Of a DNA stretch of 64,000 nucleotides, positions 33,151-44,304 are shown piece by piece. This DNA comes from Acestrorhynchus altus. Lineage: Eukaryota; Chordata; Actinopteri; Characiformes; Acestrorhynchidae. The translations under genes and the position numbers were made by a program. The stretch lies in contig CM067524.1 in NCBI GenBank assembly GCA_034509495.1, positions 1,303,567 to 1,367,566 on the forward strand. Reading direction: 5' to 3'. How positions within the stretch are numbered: position 1 is the first letter of the stretch; each line of letters opens with the position of its first letter. The notes below the pieces were generated by a model, which was not told the origin of the DNA, searched no databases, and saw only the letters and a program-made list of their open reading frames with translations.

Positions 33151-34600
33151 CTGGAAGACAAAAAAAAACCATTAAATGACAACACATAAGGTATACAAGA
33201 CAACATATAAGACAATCCCTTATTCTAATGATTTGATACAATTCTTTGTTCAGGAATCCTTAAGCTCAATAGAACTGTCAATTTGCAATTGTTAATATTT
33301 TTCTGGTGTTACAAATAACCAGTACACTATGGACAAATATTGATCAGGAGCAAAATGTAGAGATTATTAATTTGGGTTGCTGAAATTCAAAGCCTTTCCT
33401 TTGTTCAACCCTTTTTTGGTCTCTACCTCTTGGTCAGTTGTGACTACAGCATTTTCACAAACTTTACATTTAAGGTATTTGGCAGATGTGCTGATCCAGA
33501 GTGACTTTCAAATGTTTTGTTCTTCATTCAGAAGATATCCTTAGCTAGATAGTAGAGGCTTGAATACAGAGACCTCAAGCACAGATGCTGCCAAATGCAA
33601 ATGTCAAATTGGAGACTCTGAATACCACAAGATTCAGTATAATTTCAGCCTTAAATGATTTAAATACTCTTGAAAGAGATGTATTCAGTCTGCGTATGAA
33701 GACAGCAAATGACTCAACTGTTCGGACCCCCCGGGGAAGTTCATTCACCAGGACAGAAAGAGTCTGGATGTTGTTCTTCCATGTATCTTGAGGGATGGTG
33801 GGTCAAGCCAAGCTATACTTGATGTTTGAAGGGCTCTCGACACGGATCAACTTTTGACCATTGCCATCATGTAAAGAGGGACAGGTCCATTTTGGCTTTG
33901 TAACCGTTTTTCTATCCATAGTTCTTTACCTTTTTATTAGAAATTGGATTGATTGTGCTACCTGGGGTTTCAGACAAGTAAGAAAGGTGCACCTACATGA
34001 TCCACACCATGAAGGAATCTGCTGTGTTTAGTTCTGTAGGTTAGAGGGCAGCACCACCCAGTGTATTTCAGATTTTGACCAGGGAAGTTAAGAGTAGCAT
34101 CCGTTATCGTTTGAGCAAATCCTCCAAGTGGCCGATATTTGGACCAGCCAATCTAATTATTACAGATATTGACCAATTTGTTTTTAGGTTTCGGTGCTTA
34201 TAAGAAGAAATACACAAAGAATTGTTGGCATAACAATTAAAACATAGTCAAATTCATACAAATATTTAAATTAATCTCAAATGAAGACAAATTAATGTAG
34301 ACTAGGATCTTCTGAGAATAATAATATCTGTTCTGTGTGACTGTCTCCTATAAATACTTTTATAATGTTCTGATGAGTAAAAGTACGTCAAAATATGAAA
34401 ATATCCCATAAAATTGGCCTAAAGTACCATATATTGGTGCTGTTCTGCTGGAAGTACCAGACCCTTTTTACTCCATGCAACATTTAGCACATTTAAAAGC
34501 TTACATTTCCAAAAGGGAGCATTTCCACACTCAATTCTGAGTGTAAACACAGAGTGAACAGTGTGTAAACAGTATGTAAACGTGTAGAAGAGCTCTTTAC
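33151..34600 (-). other. Unit E intron
   Basis: The intron lies between exon 1 (ending 34601) and the finger exon (starting 33150). It contains a minus-strand L2 remnant at about 33.64-33.91 kb. No coding sequence is recognised. Confidence 0.45.
33640..33910 (-). mobile_element. L2-like LINE fragment (minus)
   Basis: On the minus strand the codons resemble the L2 ORF2 C-terminus (RAL/RTLRSTSS-like, then TQTLSVLVNELPRG-like with breaks). Similar decayed pieces occur in the other units. Confidence 0.55.
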
Positions 34601-34695
34601 CTTCAGCTCCTGCTTTTTTACCATAACACTGCGGACTGGGGTCTTCTTCTGCAAAGATCTAGAGTCTTTGGAGAGTCTCAGAATTAGCTCCCCCA
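34601..34695 (-). other. Unit E non-coding exon 1
   Basis: The complement carries CTCCAAAGACTCTAGATC, then GCAGAAGAAGACCCCAGTCC, and ends GAGCTGAAG before GTAAAG. This is the same first exon as in units A-D. The TATA-like box and CTCF-like motif of A-D are not found upstream, so the promoter has diverged. Confidence 0.5.
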
Positions 34696-35436
34696 CCTGG
34701 CCTACAAGAGTACTGCAAGTGAAGTCCACCTGTTTTCTGACAACCCCACCTCTTTAAACAAGATTGGTTAGAAGACCATATGAGTAGTTCACTGATTGGG
34801 CAGTGGAGAAGTTATTCAGTTATTGTCAGTTAAACCAACACTTTGTGGCTGGTCAGTTCTCAGTAGTGATGACCAGATGAAGCCATGAAGTCATTTCTCG
34901 AGGTTTCTTGTGCACAAACCCCCTGCTGCTCAAAAACTTTGTGATTTTAACTATATCACTATATGTGACGGCCTCTTGGATGTCCAACAGTGTCAGTCTT
35001 GGAACAATCACCAAGAATAGAAATAAAAACACCTTCACATGTGTTTCTAATGTTGTAGGTAGTGTTAATGGAAGTCCATTAATGTAAGGGGAAAAAAACT
35101 TTGTGTGATGAAAAAAATTCAATAAGACACGAGATGTTAAAACTGTTGCAGTGTTTTCCAAAGACGATTCCGTGATTGTGTTGTAAGAAAACATATCCTT
35201 GCTTCATGTATGTTCATAAATTATGCCAAACACTCAAACCATGTCCTAAAACAGCGAGGCTTCAGATGTCATCAGTGACGTCACTCTGCCTTAACTAAGC
35301 TGATTGATGACTGATAGACAAGTAAAACTGATAGGCGGGTTACAGGTAACAAACACAACAAGAAACACAGCAGGTCTAATACAGAAATGTGTACAGACTG
35401 ATGAGCATCTCCAGTGGATGAAGACCAGTAAAAAGT
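34696..35436. other. Spacer between zinc-finger cluster and tRNA genes
   Basis: I see no gene. Short minus-strand frames have no recognisable domain. Confidence 0.35.
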
Positions 35437-35509
35437 CGAGCCAGCCAGGAGTCGAACCTAGAATCTTCTGATCCGTAGTCAGACGCGTTATCCATTGCGC
35501 CACTGGCCC
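35437..35509 (-). tRNA. tRNA-Arg (ACG), copy 1
   Basis: The 73-base minus-strand sequence has all conserved tRNA parts: acceptor strand GGGCCAG paired with CTGGCTC-side bases, A box TGGCGCAATGG, anticodon loop CTACGGA with anticodon ACG, and B box GGTTCGACTCC. There is no intron. A T5 run follows on the transcribed strand and can end Pol III transcription. It matches the vertebrate tRNA-Arg-ACG as I know it with at most one or two changes. The tRNA-Leu gene 371 bases away is divergent. Confidence 0.96.
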
Positions 35510-35880
35510 TGTGAGTGGCAGCCGGGGAGGGGCGCTTAAGAGCCTTCACTTTACACAGCCAGAGACGGGACTGTGCGAGGTCATGCCTGTGGTTTTCTTT
35601 TGTTCTGAAAATCCTAACAGCTGCCATGGTCTGGACTGCAGTGACCTCAGTGTTCTGACCCACTGCGTACAATGAGATTGGTTCTGAGTACTGAGCAGAA
35701 GAAGAGCTTGACTGTGATAGGGATAAAGAAAATCCTGTTTTGGGTCAAACAGTAACTCGGTGAAAGGTTCCTGTAACTGAGTGGATCCGTTAACCTGGAT
35801 TACAGAGTCTATCTGCTGCAGGAAGAGTTATGATTGTGGCTGCAGGAACTTAATCTCAACGTCATTCCTGTTTGCTCACT

Positions 35881-35963
35881 GTCAGGATGGCCGAGCGGTC
35901 TAAGGCGCTGCGTTCAGGTCGCAGTCTCCTCTGGAGGCGTGGGTTCGAATCCCACTTCTGACA
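35881..35963 (+). tRNA. tRNA-Leu (CAG), copy 1
   Basis: This 83-base gene has the long variable arm of a class II tRNA. The anticodon loop TTCAGGT gives CAG. The A box GGCCGAGCGGTC and B box GGTTCGAATCC are intact, and TTTT follows soon after the 3-prime end. Confidence 0.96.
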
Positions 35964-36014
35964 ACACTTTTCCTCCCATCATGATCAGCTTCACTCAGTT
36001 TCTCTGCTGTGGAG

Positions 36015-36038
36015 AGACACACACACACACACACACAG
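36015..36038. repeat. (AC)n microsatellite
   Basis: A short AC run 50 bases after tRNA-Leu copy 1. A shorter matching run follows copy 2 near 37.45 kb. Confidence 0.85.
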
Positions 36039-36180
36039 TATTCATGAGTCAACGATTAATGAACATTCCCACAGGAGTCAGTAATGTCAGTGAGCACTGG
36101 GAATTAATCCTAAAAGTCCCTGTTCTCTGAAAGTTTCACAGCAGGTTTGTTATCTGTGGACTCTTCTGTTCATCACTGAG

Positions 36181-36999
36181 CTGAAATATGATTTTTTTTA
36201 CTTGCTGATTGGTGAGAAATTCTGATATATATTTTTAAAGGTGCACCATCGTCTTTCTGACACTAGATGTTGTACTAGAGCACCAGATCTCAGAACAGAT
36301 ACTTTGATCAGAGCAACACATCTGGGTACATTGTCTTTGTGTAATGCTCCGCCCCTTTCTTGGATGAAGAGATTTGCTCTAATTTGACTGGCAGTAAGTA
36401 CAACTTTCCAAGCACCACCAGTTGATTTATAGCTGTCGGGAGTCCAGAACAGGAGTCCAGAACCTGTGGTCAGCCAGGTCAACAACATCATGTCACCATT
36501 TTATAGAAAAAACATAAAGAAATAGTGACTGAGTGTCCTTTCAGTAGGAGACCATGTTCTCTACAGAACATTTCATGTGACCCATCCTGAACGATGACTG
36601 TAATGTTAGTCAGTTTAACCGTTGTTCTGAGTTTTGATCTTACTGGATCAGTGGATTGTTTACTCATGTTACTGTGACGTTTATAGAAGTATAACTCTTT
36701 CTTATTTGTCTTCTTCTCCAGTAGATGTTCTTCAAATAAGACTTTAATCCAGAAATGAAGGTGCAGACGGTCACTGCACATCTCTGATGAAGTTTAGAAG
36801 AAAAAGTAAAAGGTAAATTACTAAAATGATGAGTTTGAAATGGGATGTTTTAACGTATATGGGCAGGAGAGGGACTGGTTTAGAAAAATCAAAGATCAGC
36901 TGATGTCAGGGTTATTTTTTACTCCGGAAATATGAGCACAGACTTCACTGACACACAGCTTTAAAAGGGGGTTTTAAGGGTAAAGGAGTGAAAATGTAT
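36181..36999. other. Spacer between the two tRNA pairs
   Basis: No recognised gene. The two minus-strand open frames (36.20-36.49 and 36.49-36.78 kb) have no domain I can name. Confidence 0.35.
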
Positions 37000-37072
37000 C
37001 GAGCCAGCCAGGAGTCGAACCTAGAATCTTCTGATCCGTAGTCAGACGCGTTATCCATTGCGCCACTGGCCC
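37000..37072 (-). tRNA. tRNA-Arg (ACG), copy 2
   Basis: The same 73-base sequence as copy 1, with intact A and B boxes and anticodon ACG. A TTTT run lies downstream on the transcribed strand. It is part of a tandem duplication that also contains tRNA-Leu copy 2. Confidence 0.96.
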
Positions 37073-37308
37073 TGTGACTGGTCACCGGGGAGGGGCGCTT
37101 AAGAGCCAGAGCCAGAGAAGGGACTGTGCTAGGTCATGCCTGTGGTTTTCTTTTGTTCTGAAAATCCTAACGGCTGTGCCATGATCTGGACTGTGAAAAG
37201 GTTCCTGTAACTGAGTGGATCTGTTAACCTGGATTTCAGAGTCTATCTGCTGCAGGAAGAGTTATGACTGCAGGAACTTAATCTCAACGTCATTCCTGTT
37301 CGCTCACT

Positions 37309-37391
37309 GTCAGGATGGCCGAGCGGTCTAAGGCGCTGCGTTCAGGTCGCAGTCTCCTCTGGAGGCGTGGGTTCGAATCCCACTTCTGACA
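37309..37391 (+). tRNA. tRNA-Leu (CAG), copy 2
   Basis: Identical to copy 1 over its 83 bases. The flanks match too, including the following CACTTTTCCTCCCATCATG. Confidence 0.96.
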
Positions 37392-37735
37392 ACACTTTTC
37401 CTCCCATCATGATCAGCTTCACTCAGTTTCTCTGCTGTGGAGAGAGACACACACACACACGCTATTCACGAGTCAACATTTAATAAACATTCCCACAGGG
37501 ATCAGTAATGTTAGTCAGGACTGGGAACTGTTCCTAAAAGCCCCTGTTCTCTGAAAGTCTCACAGCAGGTTCTTTATCCCTGGACTCTCGGTTCTGTTCA
37601 TCACTGATCTGAAATATGAGTCACCATATTTTAGAACAGATACGAAGATCACAGCAGTGTGAGCACTGAAGAAAAAAATGCCAATTTATTTGAAAGTTTT
37701 ATCTGCCTATTTACCTACATTACTTAGATTCCATA

Positions 37736-38000
37736 GGTCAAGGTCAAGGTCAAGGCTTTTTTATTGTCATTACAACCGAGTACAGGTACACAGTGCAATG
37801 AAATTGCGTTCCTCCGGAACCAAGGTGCAACATGGAGCAGCAATGCAATTGGATGATATAAAGTGCAAACAGTACAATAAATACAAAAAATACAGTGAAC
37901 AAGATACAGTTCAACAGACAGGACAGGACAGTACAATACTGAGTGGTACAAAGAAGTGAGATGAGTGGTGGGAATAAGGTGCAAGAGATATGTAACATAC
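37736..38000 (-). mobile_element. 3-prime end of a CR1/Rex-like LINE (minus), tail (TTGACC)n
   Basis: This is similar to 38.44-38.70 kb through most of its length (shared block GAAATTGCGTTCCTCCGGAA and flanks). On the minus strand it ends in about four TTGACC units at 37736-37756. A short simple-repeat tail is typical of CR1-group LINEs. Only the 3-prime UTR is present. Confidence 0.65.
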
Positions 38001-38437
38001 TGTACATCTAGATGTGCATGATAACATGTTGATTTTAAATGAATTAATCAACATGTGTTAGGACATTTAGCATTTAGTTACTTGTATGTTTTGTAATTAT
38101 ATACTGGTGGTGATACTGATGAGTATTTGAAGCATGGGCTGATGGCAATGGCAGAGGATCTGGGAGAGGGATTGAGACCAGCCCCAGAACAATTTGTTGT
38201 TGTTGTTTTAGAGTCATACTAAGACACTACCCCCCATTACTGATTTACCTACTTGTATACTGTGATATTTTCAGATTGGGTACTGCTTGTCTCTTATTTA
38301 TTTTTAGAGACTGTACTGGGCAACAGCTGAGGTTGTTAGCATCTACATGGGGACTGGCACCTAGCATGTAAAGCTGTAAGGGAGATGTTAAAAACAAGAT
38401 TGGCACACCTTGCCAGGACCTTTTTAAATTTGGGTTC

Positions 38438-39775
38438 AGTCAAGTCAAGTCAAGTCAAGGCCATTTATTGTCATTACATCTGTGTACAGGTACACAGTGT
38501 AATGAAATTGCGTTCCTCCGGAACCAAGGTGCGACATGGAGCAGCAAAACAATAGGACAACATAAAGTGAAAACACTACAATAAATACAATAAATACAGT
38601 AGACAAGAGACAGTTTGACAGACAGGACAGTGCAATACCGAACGGTATAATGAAATAAAGTGGTCATGGTGAGGATAAGGTGCAGAGATATGTAACATAC
38701 TGTAACATGATAACAGCAGTTACTGAGGTAGAAAGTTATATAGTTCTGAGTTCTGAATGAGCAGCAAATATTGCTGATAAGGATGGGGATGACCCAGTCC
38801 CTGTGTGCTGAGTGTGTGTGTGTGTAGAGTGCTGCAGTGGGTCCAGTGACAAGGGGAGCTGTTTTTTTATGTGCCTCATGACCAGCCTCTCAAAGCACTT
38901 CATGATGGTCTGAGTAAGTTCAATGGGACGGTAGTCATTGAGGCAGGACACTTGAGACGTCTTTGGCACAGGAATGATTGTGGACGTCTTGAAGCACGTT
39001 GGCACGATGGCAGTGCTCAGAGAAATGTTGAAGATGTCTGTGAGAACATCTGCGAGCTGTTCTGCACATCCTCTGAGCACTCTGCCAGGTATTCTGTCAG
39101 GTCCAGGGGCTTTTCATGGGTTGACTCTGAGTAGAGTTCTCCGCACATCAGCTGGGGACAGGTGCAGTACCTGGTCGTTTGGAGGTGGTGTGGTCTTCCT
39201 TGCTGCTGTGTGGTTCTGTACTTCGAACCTTGCGTAGAAGGTGTTCAGCGCATCTGGGAGACAGGTAACACTATTACAAGCAGGTGAAGGGGGCTTGTAG
39301 TTGGTGATGGACTGGATGCCCTGCCACATGCGCCACGTGTCAGCAGTGTCCGTGAAGTGGTTGTGGATCTTCTCTGCGTGGGTGTGTTTTGCCTCTCTGA
39401 TGCCCCAGGAGAGCTTGGCTCTAGCTGTTCTGAGGCCTGCCTTGTCCCCTGACTTGAAGGCCTTGTCCCGGTTTCTCAGCAGCACACGCACCTCTGCAGT
39501 CATCCACAGCTTCTGGTTGGGGTGTGTTGTTATGGTTTTGGAGACAGTAACATCATCAATGCTCTTGCTGATGTAGCCAGTCACTGATTGTATGTCCTCC
39601 TCCAGGTTGATGGAGTCATCAGATGTAGCGGCTTCTCTGAACATGTCCCAGTCAGTGTGCTTGAAACAGTCCTGAAGAGCAGAGATGGCTCCTGGAGGCC
39701 AGGTTGTCACTTGCTTCTGTACTGATTTGGCACGTCAGATGTGAGGTCTGTATGCAGGGATGAGCATAACAGAGA
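38438..39775 (-). mobile_element. CR1/Rex-like LINE (minus), truncated, tail (TTGAC)n
   Basis: Read on the minus strand, coding remnants come first. They include TWPPGAISALQDCF with TDWDMF at 39.65-39.71 kb, then QKLWMTAEVRVLLRNRD. A second frame gives the RT start (LTDIFNISLSTAIVPTCFK, LNDYRPIELT and MKCFERLVM). The RT stops at DPLQ, where TG-rich sequence replaces the rest, so the palm with YADD is missing. The 3-prime UTR and a TTGAC tail at 38438-38459 follow. The copy is truncated at its 5-prime end and internally deleted, so it cannot move by itself. Confidence 0.8.
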
Positions 39776-40816
39776 TTTATTGTGTATTGAGTTATTGTGT
39801 CTGTTCCCTTTTTTGTAAATTTTCCCTATTTTTTATTATTTTTAAATTTACTGATGTTTTTTATTTTATTTTATGACATTGCTTGGTGGCTTAATCCTAT
39901 TGCTGATTTTTAAACTTTCACTGCTAAAGGAGCTGAATAAATACACCCACCTAATAATTGAGATTAACCTGACAGCTGCACTTTTCAGGCAGTTACCTGC
40001 TTCTGTGGACTTCATAACATACACATTTACACACATTAACTACAAGATACCCTATGTATCAATTGCAGCCTCATTATTGTCTGAATCAGTGATCAGAAAG
40101 CTCAGAAAACTAAAATTATATGTTTATTATAAGTATATGTTTCTAACTGAATTAAATCCCAGTTTAAATGCCAAAGGAGCATCTAGTGCATGTTAATTGC
40201 TCTGTACATGTGTACATGCTCAACCTGCATACAGACTACATACAGCTGTTTTCTGAGGTGGATTATTTGCTGATAATTCATCACACAATGGTGCGGCCAT
40301 CAATGATAGTGTAGTCTTGAAGTTTGTTATGATATGTGCATTGTATCTTTAGGTTACTCTGGTCATGAGTTATGATGCCTAGAATACAACATGCACCTAC
40401 CCACAAAGTGGCTTGGCTTCGAGTTAATGTAGACTCTACTCCAGTGTCATCCCTTCCTACACTCCCTTCCTGTTCTACATTCCTATTCTTACAGAGCACA
40501 AACTACAACTTGGAACTGTTGCACTAGAACTGCTGCTGCCTCTTCAGCGCTGCATGATGTTGTGCCGAAAGAAGTGAAAACAATCCAGGAGCTTCTTAAA
40601 GCAAATAGCCAAACATCATTTCACTTAATGAAACTCCAGGTAGTCATTGATTGCAAAGGTTTTGCATCAACACATTAAAAATAATCAGTATATTTAAAAT
40701 TTTGTTAGTTGTACAATTACCTTTGAGCCTGTGAAAAGGAAGTGTGAGACTTAATAGAACATAGAATGTAATTCCTGAACAGTTAATGCACTTTTTGAGA
40801 ATTTCTAAAAATTTAC
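39776..40816. other. Spacer next to the NLR pseudogene
   Basis: No clear gene. Two short blocks (about 40.21-40.25 and 40.34-40.43 kb) resemble sequence flanking the NLR repeat exon (44.68-44.71 and 44.12-44.18 kb), so this may hold remnants of another NLR copy. A possible exon-like stretch at 40.51-40.63 kb is discussed in the findings. Confidence 0.35.
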
Positions 40817-40990
40817 CTGAGTATCTCCAGGTTACAGTGAGAACTCTTCAGTCCAAAAAAGAGTATGTTGGCTCCTGAATCTTGCAGGTTATTGTTATTG
40901 AGGTCAAGCTCTTTCATATAGGAGTTTCCTGATTTCAGAGCTGAGCAGAGTGTTTCACAGGACTCCTTGGTGAGATTAGAGCCAGATAGT
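40817..40990 (-). pseudogene. NLR leucine-rich-repeat exon
   Basis: Exactly 174 bases between a good acceptor (TTTTTTGCAG) and donor (GTAAAT), the standard LRR exon size in vertebrate NLRs. It reads SGSNLTKESCETLCSAL, then KELDLNNNNLQDSGANI, then NLEILR, with one full ribonuclease-inhibitor-type repeat pair. It belongs to the broken NLR gene. Confidence 0.8.
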
Positions 40991-41629
40991 CTGCAAAAAA
41001 GTACAGATTGGAAAAAAAACATTTTCAACATGTGCCATATTTTTATATATCTTCCCTCATGTGTGTGGCTGTTCAGTTTCAGAAGTATATGGTTCAGAGC
41101 CACAGAGGGTGTTTTGTCTTTTAGAACCAGAAGCCTGGAGACTTTTATCTGCCAAAAAAAAAAGTATTTGTGGCTCCCATTGATGGACCGACTGTAATTT
41201 CACCTTCAAATATCTGCTAATCCTAAAGGTTCACATACTTTTGCCCTCAGGTAAATGAAATATTGGATTCTGTTTTTGTAAAAATTTTTCTCATTTGTTT
41301 GATTTGCCACTTTTAATGACTTGTGAAATTTCAGAATTATTTGTCTCCCTTAAAAGAATCACTCATAATAGCATACATTTGCAAATCAGGTGGTACACGA
41401 GACTTAGTTGCATCAGGTCTTCCTGACATGGAACACATCAAATACCAGTCAAGAGAAATTTACTGCACAAAAAATGAAAGAACTGCATAAAACTGCAAAA
41501 CGCTAAGGTACTGAATATTCAATTTTCTAAATATCAAACTTTTTGTATTCTAACTAATTTGGGGTCAGCGATCATATGCAAGCATCAATATGTAAAGAGG
41601 AGGTGTAATTTTAATAGATATAAACTTAC

Positions 41630-42499
41630 AGAGCTTTTCTGCAGATAGTCACACCTGGGATCAGTCTCCTATAACCCTCCTCCGATGTGTTGTGTTTCTT
41701 CACATCCAGCTCATCCTGCACCTCATCTGATGTCAGAAGAAGGTAGGCTAGTGCTGAACACTTTCCAGGAAAAAGCTTCTTTTTTGAGTTGGTTTTCACA
41801 TACATCTGAAGTTCTCTGTAGAGAGACTGATCATTCATTTCCAACAGACAGCAGAACAGATTGATGCATTTATCTGTGCAAGCAGATTTGACAGTTAAGA
41901 CAGTTAAAATTCATCTCTTTTGATGAAATCCTTGATGTACTCTGTGGTAGCCCTCAAGCTGCTGTGTGTGGGTGTCAGTAGACCCTGTAGGAGTCTCTGA
42001 TTGACTCCAGTGAGATGCCCAGCAGGAAATGAAGGAATAGATTGAGATGTCCTTCCTGATCCTCTACAGATTTATCCACAGCCCTTATCAGTACATCATG
42101 CTTCTCTGACCACTCTTTCTTCAGTGGTTTCAAGCATTGCAGTTCTTCCACCTTCTTTCTCTCATAGCAGTGAATCACATATAGAGCAGCAAGGAACTCC
42201 TGAAAGCTCAGATGAACAAAGCAGTAGACTTTCCTCTGGTAAATCACACATTTTTCCCTGAAGATCTCAGTGAAAACCCCACAATCCACAGCCTCAGTGA
42301 TGTCAATGCTATGCTTTTTCAGGTCATCTTCATAGAACATCACATTTTTATCCATCAACTGCTTGAAAGCCAGTTTCAGAAGCATGGATCTATTAGATTC
42401 CAACAGTTTCCTTGGATCTCTCTCATGCTTCGCCTCAAACTTCTCATTCTTCATGTTGGTCAACTTTGAGCTTAATATAGATCTTTGGGTCCAAATCAT
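41630..42499 (-). pseudogene. NLR winged-helix region and linker
   Basis: The frame from 42499 to 41975 carries KNEKFEAKHERDP, LLKLAFKQLMDKN, the winged-helix block and LLGISLES. It then shifts near 41.99 kb, where one base is missing compared with the family form ESNQRLLQGLL. A second part from about 41.87 kb down to 41630 carries EMNDQSLYRELQ and CSALAYLLLTSDEVQDEL, ending at a donor GTAAGT. Confidence 0.75.
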
Positions 42500-43149
42500 T
42501 CAGCTCAAGATAGATGGCACACAGAAGTCCATGAACACTATATTGCTCATCTGTAATCAGATTCATTTCTCGGAATGGAAGAACAAACATGAAATATACA
42601 TCCTGATTGGTTTCAGCCCAGTCCAGAATGAACTTCTGCACAGAGACAGTTTTTTCCAATTCCAGCAATGCCTTTAGTCAGCACTGTTCTGAGATCTGAC
42701 ACTTTTGGTCTTTTATCTTCTTTCCTTTCATTATGTCTGGGACCGTCAGCTATTACATCTCCAATAGTGCCTTTTTCTATTTCTGTCTCAGGACCTTGTA
42801 GAGGTTTAAATAAATCAGTGAGGTTTATTGGAGTGTCATGTAAGTGTTTCCTGGGTGTTTTCTCCATCTGTAAAACCTCATGTTCTTCATTCACACCTTC
42901 ACTCTCTCCCTTTATGATGTAGAGCTGAGTGAAAATCTTGTTGAGGAGAATTTTATTCTCTTGTGTTTTGTTTCCCTCAAATAGGTTTTCATACTTGTTA
43001 ATCATGCTGCTTTTGTGTCTCTCTATGACTCTGTTCAGGGCATCACTCGTTGGTTGGCAAAAATCTTGTTGAAGATGATCCATTCTCTTCACCAGTGTTT
43101 CTGTCGGTACTATTAGTCTTGATGTTGTTGAGTGAATATAGTAAACCAA
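42444..43149 (-). pseudogene. NLR FISNA domain and start of NACHT
   Basis: FISNA block DALNRVIERHKSSMINKYE, then NKIFTQLYIIKGESEGVNEE. It leads to TVLTKGIAGIGK, where an A6 run (family form A5) shifts the frame. The NACHT then continues in another frame as KTVSVQKFILDWAE and FVLPFREMNL. After that the sequence stops matching the family until the winged-helix part. Confidence 0.8.
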
Positions 43150-43232
43150 ACATTATAAGAAAAATACTCTAAATGAGTTTCAAATTATTTTAATGTGTTT
43201 AATGCTAAAATGAAACTGAAAAAATAGTGAAT

Positions 43233-43637
43233 GAAAGTGTCATGTTTGAGGGTGAAGAGAAGAGAAGAGGTGAAGAGACGTATGTAAACACAGGCTCACA
43301 TTAACATTAATTAAGAAACAATCCAAAGTACACTGATACTAACACACAAACGGAAACAAAGGGAAAGCCAAACTGCAAGATAAGAGACTAACAAACAAAA
43401 TCTGACCAGGAGAAGTAACAAGATAAATGACATCAACACAATAACTAATAAATGCTGAGACAACCCTTATATACACAAACAATGACTAGAAACAACTGGG
43501 GATGATACAAATGGGCAGGGCTACATATGAGACACTGGTGGGGAATGCTAAGTACAGGGCAGAGCTAAGAACAAAACAGAATGAAGACCAGCAGAATAAA
43601 CACAGACAAGGAAACAGGAGAGAAGTGTGACAGAAAG
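43233..43637 (-). mobile_element. Solo LTR with GAAAG target duplication
   Basis: The LTR spans 43238-43632 (395 bases). Its ends are TGTCA and TGACA, i.e. the canonical TG...CA, and it is flanked on both sides by GAAAG (43233-43237 and 43633-43637). On the minus strand it holds a TATATAAG box about 220 bases in. No internal retrovirus-like genes are present, so it is the product of LTR-LTR recombination. It sits in the intron between the NLR repeat exon and the FISNA exon. Confidence 0.75.
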
Positions 43638-44304
43638 ATAACAATCTTCAAGTTCTTATCAATCAGTCTACAGAGATTAAATCTCATAATAGAAACTACT
43701 AATAATAGTAATGATAATAATTGAATCATTCAAACCCTAGGCCAATTTTGTATATTTTCATTGTTTCACATACTTTTATTTGCCCAAAAATAGAGAAGTA
43801 TTTATGAGAGACACACACATACCAATATTAAATTTAAATATTTGTATGAAATTGACTGACATAAAATATAGTTATTAGACATATTAGATTGATAAGGATA
43901 TTATTAATAATAAGTTCTTCAGAATTCTTCACAGTGGCCCAAAGAAAAATAAAAACAACCTGAATGTCTATTATTATTTTTGTAATTTATGCATGTATCA
44001 GTAATATCCATCCTCAGGACTTGTAATGTCTGTCAGTAATGTCATTATCCCTGCCCACTCTCGACAGTCAGAGTCTGAATGCAGGTTAGATAGGGTAAGT
44101 ATTTTAGTTTATTATAATATGTGAAGTCTGTAGGTTACTCTGATGCCAAGATAGAAAATGACATGTAACTGCCCACAAACTGCGGATTTTGTGTTGTATA
44201 AGTATTTTATATTGCATACATGACAGAAATCAATGGCAAATGCAGGGTTAATGATTAGATTATACTTTGCTTTTAAAATATTTGTATCACTCATAATAAC
44301 TCAC

